The translations under genes were made by a program, and so were the position numbers. A stretch of DNA of 64,000 nucleotides from Mollicutes bacterium (GTDB taxonomy: Bacteria > Bacillota_I > Bacilli_A > Izemoplasmatales > Izemoplasmataceae): the NCBI GenBank assembly GCA_003553945.1, contig PWEL01000013.1, forward strand, positions 1 through 64,000. The letters run 5' to 3'. This document shows, in pieces, positions 47,590 through 57,604 of the stretch. The notes under the pieces are model-generated. The model was not told the DNA's origin and ran no database searches. It saw nothing but the letters and a program-made list of their open reading frames with translations. How positions within the stretch are numbered: the stretch's first letter is position 1; every line of letters starts with the position of its first letter.

Positions 47590-49272
47590 ATGGAAAAATG
47601 GTGGCAAAGCGCAATCATCTATCAGGTCTACCTGCGCAGCTTCAAAGATGCGAACAATGACGGCATCGGCGACATCAAAGGCCTGATCGGCAAGATAGAC
47701 TATCTCGAGGAGATCGGCGTCGACACCATCTGGGTCTCTCCGCACTATGATTCGCCCATGGACGATAACGGCTACGACATCCGCGACTTCTACAAGGTCA
47801 GCGAGGACTACGGCACTCTCGAAGATTTCAAGGAGCTGTTGAAAGAGGCGCATGAAAGGGACATGAAAGTCATCACCGACCTCGTCCTCAACCACACCTC
47901 CGATGAACATCCGTGGTTCGAGGCGGCGAAGGATCCGAATCATCCGGAGCATGAATACTACCACGATTTCTATATCTGGCACGAACCGAAATACGAAGAC
48001 GGGAAGCGCAAGCGCCCGACCCGCTGGATCGGCTGGTTCGGCAACCCGGCATGGACCTACAACGAAGCCACGGATGAATACTATCTCCACATATTCAGCC
48101 GCAAGATGCCCGACCTCAACTGGCGCAACCCCGAGATGCGCAAGGCCATGAAAAAAGTCATCCAGTTCTGGATCGACCTCGGCGTGGACGGATTCCGCGT
48201 CGACGCCACCAACCATCTGGAGAAGAACTGGGACTTCCCCGACGGCTATCCGGGATACGAGAACTTCTCCAGCCTCCCCAAACATCATGAATACCTTCAG
48301 GAACTGGGCAGGGAGCTCTTCCACCCCAACGACCTCATGATCATCGGAGAGGCCGGCGGCGCCACACGCGAAGAGGCCCTTCAATACGCCGGATTCGATT
48401 CCGAGGAATTCAACATGCTCATCCATTTCGAGCACTGCTGGGTCGATACGGATGAGACGAACACGCTCACGCCCGGCAAATGGGCGAAGGGCACTGTCGA
48501 CATCACCCGGTTGAAAGAGAGCTTCTACCGCTGGTACAAAGTCTTCAAGGACAAGGGCTGGAACGCCATCTACTGGCACAACCACGACCAGCCGCGCATC
48601 GTCAGCCATTATGGCGACGACGAAACGCACTGGGAGCGAAGCGCCAAGATGCTGGCATGCGCCCTGTACCTCATCCCCGGCACGCCGATCGTCTATTACG
48701 GCGAGGAGATCGGCATGACCAACGTCGACTACGAAAACCTCGAGGACTTCAGGGATGTCGAGGTCTTCACCGAATACGAGAACTTCCGCCGAAACGGCGC
48801 ATCCCATGAGACCGCCATGCAGGCGCTCAGGGACCGCTCCCGCGATTCAGCGCGCTCCCCCATGCAATGGAGCGACGCCCCTTACGCAGGGTTCTCCGAA
48901 GTAAAGCCGTGGATACCGATCAACAGCAACTATGAAACCATCAACGTCGAAAGACAACAGCAATCGAAGTCCTCCATCCTCTCCACCTACAAGACCCTGC
49001 TCGCTCTCAGAGCGAAAGAGAATCTCAATTTCGCCGATCTCACATTCTACGACATCAGCCATCCCCAAAGCTTCAACTATCTGAGCACGGGGGAGCATCA
49101 CGAATACCTCGTCCTCTGCAATTTCTCAGAAAAGCCACTCACTATGGAATTCCCACTGGACCTGCAAACGTTCGATGTCTACTACTCCAATGTCGATATC
49201 GGGAAGGCTGAAAGGAAGAGCGAAGAATTCGCACCTTATGAGGCGCGCATATATAAAAGAAAGCGCCAGTGA
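47590..49272 (+). CDS. GH13 alpha-glucosidase/oligo-1,6-glucosidase (cytoplasmic)
   Basis: WWQSAIIYQVYLRSFKDANNDGIGDIKGLI...DLVLNHTSDEHPWF...GVDGFRVDAT...IIGEAGG...HNHDQPR. Confidence 0.93.
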   Translation: MEKWWQSAIIYQVYLRSFKDANNDGIGDIKGLIGKIDYLEEIGVDTIWVSPHYDSPMDDNGYDIRDFYKVSEDYGTLEDFKELLKEAHERDMKVITDLVLNHTSDEHPWFEAAKDPNHPEHEYYHDFYIWHEPKYEDGKRKRPTRWIGWFGNPAWTYNEATDEYYLHIFSRKMPDLNWRNPEMRKAMKKVIQFWIDLGVDGFRVDATNHLEKNWDFPDGYPGYENFSSLPKHHEYLQELGRELFHPNDLMIIGEAGGATREEALQYAGFDSEEFNMLIHFEHCWVDTDETNTLTPGKWAKGTVDITRLKESFYRWYKVFKDKGWNAIYWHNHDQPRIVSHYGDDETHWERSAKMLACALYLIPGTPIVYYGEEIGMTNVDYENLEDFRDVEVFTEYENFRRNGASHETAMQALRDRSRDSARSPMQWSDAPYAGFSEVKPWIPINSNYETINVERQQQSKSSILSTYKTLLALRAKENLNFADLTFYDISHPQSFNYLSTGEHHEYLVLCNFSEKPLTMEFPLDLQTFDVYYSNVDIGKAERKSEEFAPYEARIYKRKRQ

Positions 49273-49350
49273 TGAATGGCATGAAAACCGCTTTCAATTT
49301 CACCTCCCCTCCACAACAGCTTTGATATGTCTGAACACCTCTGTCAAGGC

Positions 49351-49377
49351 AAAGAGAGCCCTCACGGCTCTCTTTTT
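49351..49377 (+). terminator. Terminator after GH13 glucosidase
   Basis: AAAGAGAGCCCTCACGGCTCTCTTTTT. Confidence 0.75.
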
Positions 49378-49488
49378 ACAGAGTATGTGCGAAGAAGGGC
49401 CGAAATCGATGTTCAAACAAATGCAAAGCGCTTTTTGAGTATTCAGAAAGGATTTAGCACTTGAGGTTTTTGAGTGATAAACCGTAGC

Positions 49489-49525
49489 CAAAAGCGTTTA
49501 CAAACAGCCCTCTTTTTGATAGGAT
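49489..49525 (+). promoter_or_regulatory. Promoter of maltodextrin transport operon with overlapping cre-like site
   Basis: TTTACA (49497-49502), 17-nt spacer, TAGGAT (49520-49525); CAAAAGCGTTTACA at 49489-49502 (12/14 to cre). Confidence 0.45.
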
Positions 49526-49579
49526 TTAACTGTAAGTGAGACAAAACACTATAGAGCATTACGTGAAGGGATTGGAACA

Positions 49580-51262
49580 ATGGAGTTTTTTGAACGCTTA
49601 AAAAAATGGATTGGCAAGCAATCAAGACGCTTTGTGTTTTTTTTGAGGAATAAAGCGGTCGGTTTCGTCCGCGGCATCTTCCGTTTCTTCCGGGCGATCG
49701 TTCTTGGAGTCCGGAATTTCTTCATCAGCATCTATAAGGCCGCGAAAGAACATCCGAAGTCTTTCCGCAAGGGCCTCATGAGCTTTTTTCTCATGGGACT
49801 CGGCCAGTTCCGCAACAAGCAATGGTACAAGGGAGGTATCTTTCTAGGCATTTTCCTTGTCTTCCTCATTGTCGAATTCGTCACTTCTGACTATATCTAC
49901 GCCCCGGCTGAACTCTCGCAGTACCCTGCCGACGATCAACTGTATTTCTTCAGAGATTACGGAGGGATCATCACACGAGGTATCTGGGGCTTTTTCTCTT
50001 TAGGTGCCTTGTCGATGGGCGACGCCTATCGCGGCATCACTATCGTGGGCGAGGACGCCCGTTACTCGTGGATGCTCGCAGATAACTCGAGGACCCTGAT
50101 GGGCGAAGGCATCATCATCGCAGTGCTGATGGTCGTCCTGATCGGTCTCTGGATCGCAAACATCCGCGATGCCTATAAGACAGACCTTAGGATCAGGGCC
50201 GGCGAAAAGGTCGAAAGCGCTAAAGAATGGGTCCGCTCCATCTGGGACCGGAACTTCGCCTATATCATCACCCTCCCCGGCGCGATCCTCGTGCTCTTCT
50301 TCATACTGATGCCGTTCCTGTTCTCCTTCCTCGTCGCCTTTACGAGCTATGACGCGGCGATCACACTGAGGATGGACCTCATCGCCTGGGAGACTGAAAC
50401 GTTCACCGACGTGCTTTTCGGCGGTGAACCCGCATGGCGAAGCTTCTTCTTCGATGTACTTAGGTGGACGGTCTTCTACGCTATCCTGAGCAGTGTCACC
50501 GTATACATACTCGGCTTCATCCAGGCACTGATCATCAACAGTAAATACGTGAAGTTCAAAAAAGTCTGGCGACTGATCCTCATCCTGCCCTGGGCCGTTC
50601 CCGGCATGGTCAGCCTGCTGGTCTTCTCCAACATATTCGGAGGCACCCACGGCCTCATGAACAATATTCTCGCAGATTTTGGAATCGTGGATAATGTAAG
50701 GGAGTTCCTTCGGACTATCGGACTCATCGGTTCACCGCGCGAGGAAGGCAACATCCAATGGTTCACGCATCCCGATAACGCCAACCTCGCCAGGGCGATC
50801 GTCCTTACGGTGAACCTGTGGATGGGCTTCCCCTATTTCATGTTGCTGATCACAGGGGTGCTCGGCACCATACCGCAAGAGCTCTATGAAGCGGCCGATA
50901 TCGACGGCGGGTCGGCACCGCAGAAATTCCGCTTCATCACCTTCCCCTGGGTCCTAAGGGCCACGGCTCCCGTCATCATCACGACCTTCACCTTCAACTT
51001 CAACAACTTCGGGGCCATCTACTTCCTCACCGGAGGTGGTCCTAGATACCACACCGCCGATGTCCCCAATGCCCTGCGGGGCATCGAACCCGGTCAGACG
51101 GATATTCTCATCTCCTGGATCTACACCATGGCCTTCGAATCCGGGGACCACGATGCCTACAACCTCGCAGCGGTCTACTCCATTCTCGTCTTCATCATGA
51201 TCGCTGTCGTGTCGCTCTATTATCTCTCCAAGCTCAAGTCGTTCTGGGAGGAAGATGATTGA
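49580..51262 (+). CDS. MalF-like sugar ABC transporter permease
   Basis: EAADIDGGSAPQKFRFITFP EAA loop, multi-TM, long basic N-terminal extension. Confidence 0.9.
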   Translation: MEFFERLKKWIGKQSRRFVFFLRNKAVGFVRGIFRFFRAIVLGVRNFFISIYKAAKEHPKSFRKGLMSFFLMGLGQFRNKQWYKGGIFLGIFLVFLIVEFVTSDYIYAPAELSQYPADDQLYFFRDYGGIITRGIWGFFSLGALSMGDAYRGITIVGEDARYSWMLADNSRTLMGEGIIIAVLMVVLIGLWIANIRDAYKTDLRIRAGEKVESAKEWVRSIWDRNFAYIITLPGAILVLFFILMPFLFSFLVAFTSYDAAITLRMDLIAWETETFTDVLFGGEPAWRSFFFDVLRWTVFYAILSSVTVYILGFIQALIINSKYVKFKKVWRLILILPWAVPGMVSLLVFSNIFGGTHGLMNNILADFGIVDNVREFLRTIGLIGSPREEGNIQWFTHPDNANLARAIVLTVNLWMGFPYFMLLITGVLGTIPQELYEAADIDGGSAPQKFRFITFPWVLRATAPVIITTFTFNFNNFGAIYFLTGGGPRYHTADVPNALRGIEPGQTDILISWIYTMAFESGDHDAYNLAAVYSILVFIMIAVVSLYYLSKLKSFWEEDD

Positions 51263-52130
51263 TATGAAAATGCTGAAGTTCAAAAAAGGTCTTGCTGGAA
51301 CCCTTATACACATATGGCTGATAATCTCAGTGATTATCTGTCTGGTCCCCATTCTGTGGATGCTTTCCGCGGCGTTCTCCGATGTGCCGCATATCGGCAG
51401 GGTGCCGATCATCCCCAACATCACTGAACTATCGCTCACCAATTTTGAAGAGATCTTCACGTACCGTTCGAGGTCGGGACAGATGTTCCCCGACTATATA
51501 AGGTCGTTCCTGGTCACGCTGGCCGTTGCGACAATCTCGACGACGCTCGTTGTGATCTTCTCCTCCCTTGTCGGTTTCGCCGTCACGCGTTTCCGCTTCA
51601 GAGCGAAAAAACCGGCGCTTCTCTTGATGATGGGACTCCAGATGTTCCCGGGCTTCATGGGCATGATCGCCCTCTTCATCATCTTCCGCGTATTCGGATG
51701 GCTGAACAACCCCTTCTTCCTCGCTCTGATCTATGTAGCGGGAGCTATCCCCTTCAATACATTCATCGTGCGCGGATTCATGCGCAATGTCCCCAAGTCT
51801 CTTGATGAGGCCGCCGCGATCGACGGCGCCACGAACCTGCAGATACTCGTCAAGATCATCGTCCCCCTGGCAGCGCCCATCATGGGATTCATCGCTGTCA
51901 ACGCCTTCATGGGACCCTGGATGGACTACATCCTACCATCAATCCTCATGCCCAACAATGAAACGGTCGCCATGTGGCTCTTCCGCATGAACGCCCCCGA
52001 CACACAACCGCATGAACCCATGTGGTTCATGGCCGGCGCCTTGTTCGTGACGGTTCCGATCATGATCGTGCAGATCTACATGCAGAAATACGTCACGTAC
52101 GGACTGACAGCCGGTGCTGAAAAAGGCTGA
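51255..52130 (+). CDS. MalG-like sugar ABC transporter permease
   Basis: DEAAAIDGATNLQILVKIIVPLAAPIMGF EAA loop. Confidence 0.9.
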   Translation: MIDMKMLKFKKGLAGTLIHIWLIISVIICLVPILWMLSAAFSDVPHIGRVPIIPNITELSLTNFEEIFTYRSRSGQMFPDYIRSFLVTLAVATISTTLVVIFSSLVGFAVTRFRFRAKKPALLLMMGLQMFPGFMGMIALFIIFRVFGWLNNPFFLALIYVAGAIPFNTFIVRGFMRNVPKSLDEAAAIDGATNLQILVKIIVPLAAPIMGFIAVNAFMGPWMDYILPSILMPNNETVAMWLFRMNAPDTQPHEPMWFMAGALFVTVPIMIVQIYMQKYVTYGLTAGAEKG

Positions 52131-52155
52131 TGAAGACACAGAAATGGTGTGAACT

Positions 52156-53019
52156 ATGAAACAGAAATGGCTTACGTTCTTCAAGATGCTCTATAATCAT
52201 AATCTAGTACTCAGAGCCTACAAAGCGCCTTTTATCATCGTCATCATCCTTTTCCTCGTCAACATTGCCATGATTGCGGCTCCGGGCATCTTCGCCCACT
52301 TGCAGAACACCCACATGCCTGATTCTCTGGATGATGTGGATACTGCTTTCGTCGAACTCTATAAAGATGAAATCGACTGCCGCATCGAGGACAACCGGCT
52401 TGATTGCGATGCCTCCTACGACACCTATTACGGCGATTACCGCTTCTATACGACGGAGGGCCTCCCGAATGTCGAGGACATCGATGAATCGGCGATCATC
52501 CTTGGAGAGAGCCAGGCCGCCGCTGTGTTCATCGAGAACCGTGGCGAAGAGGACGAAATCTTCCGCGCCGTAGGTGGCGATTATCGTCTTCTGGATGAGT
52601 TTGATTTCTCGGATATCCGTGAACGGGCGGAAGCGTCTGAAGACAAGGACGCCTACTACGAAGAGACGACGAATATGTTCCTGATGAACCTCATGTACGC
52701 AGACATCGGACAGAACATGCTCATGAACTATATGCTGCAGGGTGCGCAGATGCTTCTCTATATCGTGTTCATCTCCGCCCTCTATCTGCTCACTAATTTC
52801 CGCGCGAGGATCAAGAAGGTCAACTACACCTCCGCCTTTAAAATGGCGGTATTCGCCATGACAGGGCCGGCGCTCGTCACAGCCGTCTTCTCGTTGATCA
52901 CCTTCCTCGCCGACTCAGCCCTTACGACCTGGGCCACATTGTTCTTCACCATGCTATACCTCATCAGAGTCATTCTTGTCTACAATAGGATCAACGAGAG
53001 TGAAAAACCGCTCTATTGA
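52156..53019 (+). CDS. DUF1189-like membrane protein
   Basis: N-terminal TM, extracytoplasmic acidic domain, three or more C-terminal TM helices; located inside maltodextrin operon. Confidence 0.65.
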   Translation: MKQKWLTFFKMLYNHNLVLRAYKAPFIIVIILFLVNIAMIAAPGIFAHLQNTHMPDSLDDVDTAFVELYKDEIDCRIEDNRLDCDASYDTYYGDYRFYTTEGLPNVEDIDESAIILGESQAAAVFIENRGEEDEIFRAVGGDYRLLDEFDFSDIRERAEASEDKDAYYEETTNMFLMNLMYADIGQNMLMNYMLQGAQMLLYIVFISALYLLTNFRARIKKVNYTSAFKMAVFAMTGPALVTAVFSLITFLADSALTTWATLFFTMLYLIRVILVYNRINESEKPLY

Positions 53020-53151
53020 CGCCGATGAATTTTCAGGAGCTGATGCTATCGAAGCATAAGAAAGTGTATTGAAGCGTATCGAGGAGTTCTTAAAAGGACA
53101 GTCAGTAATATAACAAAAAATTAGTATCCAAATTTAGGAGGGTTTAGAATC

Positions 53152-54540
53152 ATGAAAAAATTCCTGGTCATGTTTGTTGCAGCCTTGATGGTCTTCACTG
53201 TTGCAGCATGTGAACGTGAGGAAGAGGAACCGAGCGTCGTATTCGATGAAGACGCCGGCCGGTTCGAAATTGAAGAAGACGCCGATGAAATCGTCGTCGG
53301 CGTGGACAGCGACCCCATGCGTGAAGCGCTCGAAGCGCAATGGGCGGAGGACTATCCTGAATACGAGGACCTTCTCGTCGTTGAGGACTATGAATCAGTC
53401 AACTCAGAGGACAGCGGCATGGAAGGGCTTGAACTCATGGAGGACGAAGCCCCTGACGTAGCGCTTGTCATTGACAACGAAGTAATCGGCCGCGAACCCG
53501 CGGTCCGCAGATTGCATGAGTATCACGAGCAGGTAGGCGAAGAACAGACACACAGCATCTATCATGACATCAGCGATCACGGCAACTTCTTCCTGCCGAT
53601 CTTCATCGACGGCATGGTGTTCTCCTGGAATAAGACCATGCTCGACGAGATGGGCGTCGATGTAGACGACAGGACAGAAGACAATCTCCCGAGCGAACTG
53701 GCATCGTGGAAGGATATCTTCGAATTCGCAGATGAATTCGGCGAAGACCCTGACGACCGTCCTGAGTTCGAAGACCGTGAAATCCTCGAATTCTTCCCGC
53801 TCAGCGTTGCGGAGGTATGGTCCGGGTATATGCAGCTCTCTTCCGGTGGCTGGCAGATCTATGAAGACGAGGTCTACAATGAGCCCGGCTTTGACGATCC
53901 CGCTTTCCTCGAAGGTCTTGAATTCCTCGATGAATTCTCCAACACCAACATGAGCGTTGATGAGACCGGATCCATCCGCGGCGGCGACGCTATGGACTGG
54001 CGCTGGGAGAACTACCTTGACGGTGACTATCCCTTCGGCCTCGTCGGAACCTGGATGGACGTCGAGGAAGCCATGGTGGATTATGGCTACGAATTCCAAT
54101 TCAGCCGCGTGCCCACCTGGGAAGGTGAGCATCCTTCAACGCTATACAAGACCAAGGGCTTCGTCATCAACAGCGCCACTGAATATCCTTCTGCAGCCAA
54201 CGAAGTTCTGAGATGGCTCTATGAACAATCCACCATTGAAACGATGATCGACAACTCGACCTATATCCCTGCGCTGCAGGAAGACGCTGACATCTACCCC
54301 GACATGGCGGATGACTACAAGGACGACATGACTGAAGCCATGATGGCGGACGGATGGCTCGAATCAGCCGAGACACTTCCGAACAATCCTTCAAGACGTG
54401 CGATGAGTGTCCTTTATGACATCGGCGTGGAAGACTACATGGTTGAAGTCTGGGATGGTTATTTGACTCCTGAAGAAGCGCAGGACGCCATCGTCGACGC
54501 TGCTGATCACTGGATTGAAGAGAACGATACGCTCGACTAA
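53152..54540 (+). CDS. Maltodextrin ABC transporter substrate-binding lipoprotein (MalE-like), highly acidic
   Basis: Lipobox FTVAAC; SBP family 1 layout (DGMVFSWNKTMLDEMGVD, FGLVGTW, TKGFVINSAT). Confidence 0.9.
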   Translation: MKKFLVMFVAALMVFTVAACEREEEEPSVVFDEDAGRFEIEEDADEIVVGVDSDPMREALEAQWAEDYPEYEDLLVVEDYESVNSEDSGMEGLELMEDEAPDVALVIDNEVIGREPAVRRLHEYHEQVGEEQTHSIYHDISDHGNFFLPIFIDGMVFSWNKTMLDEMGVDVDDRTEDNLPSELASWKDIFEFADEFGEDPDDRPEFEDREILEFFPLSVAEVWSGYMQLSSGGWQIYEDEVYNEPGFDDPAFLEGLEFLDEFSNTNMSVDETGSIRGGDAMDWRWENYLDGDYPFGLVGTWMDVEEAMVDYGYEFQFSRVPTWEGEHPSTLYKTKGFVINSATEYPSAANEVLRWLYEQSTIETMIDNSTYIPALQEDADIYPDMADDYKDDMTEAMMADGWLESAETLPNNPSRRAMSVLYDIGVEDYMVEVWDGYLTPEEAQDAIVDAADHWIEENDTLD

Positions 54541-54546
54541 ACCACA

Positions 54547-54576
54547 CAAAGGGCTCCGCTCTGGAGCCCTTTTTAA
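54547..54576 (+). terminator. Terminator between malE-like and amylase genes
   Basis: AAAGGGCTCCGCTCTGGAGCCCTTTTT. Confidence 0.75.
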
Positions 54577-54590
54577 AAAGGATGATTTAC

Positions 54591-56174
54591 ATGAAAAGTC
54601 TTATTGCCGCAACTTTGTTTCTAGTCATATTCACACTCGCAGCCTGTGATCCGGAAACGCCGGACGATGAGTTCACAGCGGATGATATCGCCCCCGCCTC
54701 GACGGCATTCCAAGAAGATGTCGATGTCTGTTATCAGATCTTCCCCATCTCCTATGCTGACAGCACCTCCGACGGCGACGGCGACCTGATGGGCATCGTG
54801 GAGAACGTGGAATACCTGAGCGAGGACCTCGGCGTGGACTGCGTATGGCTCAACCCCATCAACCCCTCCCCGAGCTATCATAAGTACAACGTCAGGGATT
54901 ATTACGACATCGATGAGACGTTCGGCGACATGGATGATTTCGAGACCTTCGCCGAAACCATGGAAGAACACGACATAAAGATCGTCAAGGACCTTGTCAT
55001 CAACCACACCGATTTCGGTCATATCTGGTTCCGTCGCTCCCGAGAGGATGAAGGGGACATGCGCGATTGGTACAGCTGGCGTGACGAACCGGGGCATAAC
55101 TGGCATGAGTACAACGGCGAATATTACTACGGCTCCTTCTGGGACCAGATGCCCGAACTCAATTTCGACAACCCCGATGTCAGGGAGAGAGTCTATCATA
55201 TCGCTGAATACTGGCTCGAGAGAGGCGTGGATGGATTCAGGATCGATGCCGCACGGCATATCTACGATGACCATCAATATCCTGATGACGTCGATACCAC
55301 GCAGGAGAACGTGGACTTCTTCCGCGAATTCAACGCAGAGATCAAAAACATCGATGAAGATGCCTTCATCGTCGGAGAGATCTGGAGTGAAAGCGAGCGT
55401 TACGTCAGTCAGTATTACGAAGGTATGGATTCGGCGTTCAACTTCAAATTCGCCGACGAGATTGTCGGCGCTATCTCCAACGACCGCGACAACGGTGCGA
55501 TCGAAGGCCTTATCGACAGCCGGAATGCCTATGAGGAAGTGCGGGAGGACTACATCGATTCCGTATTCCTCTCCAACCACGACCAAAGACGCATCATGAA
55601 CGCCTTCCAATACAACGAGGACCGGGCGAAACTCGCAGCGCACGTGCTCATGACAATGCCCGGCATCTCCTGGATCTATTACGGCGAGGAGATCGGCATG
55701 TCCGGCTCGGGCAGCGACCCGGAAAAAAGGCAGCCGTTCGTCTGGGAGACGGACAGTCCGTACCATGCCGAAGGCGTGATGGATGGCCACCACGATTCCA
55801 TCGCCGGCTGGGATGATCACAACCAGGACCTCCCAGGTGCCTACGAACAGCTCGAGGATGAAGATTCACTGCTCAACACCTACATCGAACTCATCGAACT
55901 AAAGCAGACGCGTGATGTGCTCGGCAACACTTCATCGATCAGCGCTCTTGAAACCGACAGCAACGCGTTCATGGCCTATGAACGTGGCGGGGGCGATGAC
56001 AGATATCTCGTTGTGCACAACCTCAATGCGCAGGAGAGAACTACACCCTTCCAGGCTGATAGCTACGATATTGTCTATACCTCACATGATGCAGAAATCG
56101 AGGAAGACATTACCATGCAGGGTCGCTCAACAGTCATTCTGGATGTTGAAGGCGACGCATCGTTGATTGAATAA
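54591..56174 (+). CDS. GH13 alpha-amylase lipoprotein
   Basis: Lipobox FTLAAC; DLVINHTDFGHIWF, GVDGFRIDAARHI, VGEIWSES, FLSNHDQRR. Confidence 0.92.
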   Translation: MKSLIAATLFLVIFTLAACDPETPDDEFTADDIAPASTAFQEDVDVCYQIFPISYADSTSDGDGDLMGIVENVEYLSEDLGVDCVWLNPINPSPSYHKYNVRDYYDIDETFGDMDDFETFAETMEEHDIKIVKDLVINHTDFGHIWFRRSREDEGDMRDWYSWRDEPGHNWHEYNGEYYYGSFWDQMPELNFDNPDVRERVYHIAEYWLERGVDGFRIDAARHIYDDHQYPDDVDTTQENVDFFREFNAEIKNIDEDAFIVGEIWSESERYVSQYYEGMDSAFNFKFADEIVGAISNDRDNGAIEGLIDSRNAYEEVREDYIDSVFLSNHDQRRIMNAFQYNEDRAKLAAHVLMTMPGISWIYYGEEIGMSGSGSDPEKRQPFVWETDSPYHAEGVMDGHHDSIAGWDDHNQDLPGAYEQLEDEDSLLNTYIELIELKQTRDVLGNTSSISALETDSNAFMAYERGGGDDRYLVVHNLNAQERTTPFQADSYDIVYTSHDAEIEEDITMQGRSTVILDVEGDASLIE

Positions 56175-56277
56175 GCACCATCCAACCTTCCGATATCAGA
56201 CAAAAAAGGACCAGGCTTTTTGAACTGCACCCCGAAACTTGGACACTAACAATCCAAGAAAGGGGTGCAGTTTTTCT

Positions 56278-56748
56278 ATGAAAAACTATACAGCGACATT
56301 CAAGAAGAAAGGGGTAGAGAATTACTTCCGAAACGGCCTATCCCATACGAAAAGCGTGTATAATGTGGATGACAGCAGCATCTACAAATGGGTCAGGCGG
56401 CTGAAAGGAGGAAAAGGGCTTATGCGGAAGAAGAGTGAATCCTACAGCTTGGAGAAGAAACTGGAGATTCTCTCCTACTACAGGAAGCGTGGCAAAGCGG
56501 CCACGAAAGAAAGATATGACATCGAAGCCAGCGTCTTTTACAAGTGGGAACGCATCCTGCATGAGAAAGGGGAGGCAGCATTGGCGGAGGAGCGCCGTGG
56601 TCGTCCCAAAAAGAAAGTGAAGAAAGATGTGAACCAAGACAAAGACCTTCTCGAAGAGAACCGTCGGTTGCGATTGGAGGTGGAGTATCTAAAAAAGCTC
56701 GACGCCTTGATTCGCGAACGGGAAGAGCGCGAAAAGAAGAAAAAGTGA
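56278..56748 (+). CDS. IS3-family transposase OrfA (HTH, leucine-zipper-like C-terminus)
   Basis: YSLEKKLEILSYYRKRGKAATKERYDIEASVFYKWERIL; C-terminal RLRLEVEYLKKLDAL. Confidence 0.88.
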   Translation: MKNYTATFKKKGVENYFRNGLSHTKSVYNVDDSSIYKWVRRLKGGKGLMRKKSESYSLEKKLEILSYYRKRGKAATKERYDIEASVFYKWERILHEKGEAALAEERRGRPKKKVKKDVNQDKDLLEENRRLRLEVEYLKKLDALIREREEREKKKK

Positions 56749-57604
56749 GAATCATCGAGGAACTGAGGCGAAAGTACCGCTGTGCGCTCCGGATACTACT
56801 CATCATATCCGAGATGCGGCGTTCGACCTTCTATGAGGTCAAAAGCCGCCTCGGGAGAGAAGACAAGGACAAAGCGTTGCGAGAGCTGATCGGGGAAATC
56901 TATCACCACCATCACGGTCGTTATGGCTATCGACGAATCACGCTGACATTACGCAAGCGCCACCAGCTCGCTGTCAACCACAAGAAAGTCTATAGAATCA
57001 TGAAGGAAGAGGGCTTGGCAGCACGGATTCGCCGCAAGAAGTAGCGTTCCTACAAAGGCGAAGTCGGCCGGGGGCACCCAATCTTCTGAATCGCGATTTC
57101 GACACCCTGCATACCGATGAGAAATGGGTGATGGACGTCACTGAGTTCCATCTCTTGGGACGACGTATCTATCTATCTTCCATCCTCGATCTTCACAGTC
57201 GGGAGGTTGTCGGCCACGCCACAAGCTTCACTCCGAGTGTCCCTTTCGTGATGCAGTCTCTCGAAAAGGCCCTGCAAAAGCGGAAGACCCGCCCCCATAT
57301 CCTTCATTCCGATCAAGGTTTCCAATACCAGAATCGCAGATTCATCACCAAGCTCCGGGAAAGCGGTATCGATCAGAGCATGTCGAGAAAGGGGAATTGT
57401 CTCGACAATGCCGTCATCGAGAACTTCTTCAGCATTCTCAAGACAGAATTCTATCATGGCGAAAGATTCACCTCTATCAATCAGTTCCTCAGGTCTCTTC
57501 ATGCCTATATCGACTACTATAACAACGAGCGCATCTCACTCAAACTGAAAGGACTGACTCCTGCGGAAGTCCGGAATCAGTCCTCTCAAGTACAGCTCTA
57601 TTAG
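56745..57604 (+). pseudogene. IS3-family transposase OrfB, disrupted by TAG (57042-57044) and a 1-nt deletion
   Basis: N-part IGEIYHHHHGRYGYRRITLTLRK; C-part WVMDVTEFHLLGRRIYLSSILDL...HSDQGFQYQNRRF...CLDNAVIENFFSILKTE (DDE). Confidence 0.85.

Noticed and set aside
47467-55820. Large minus-strand ORFs opposite glucosidase and amylase genes (47467-48807, 54621-55820)
   Set aside because: Antisense shadows of GAC/GAG-rich acidic genes; no recognisable domains or RBS
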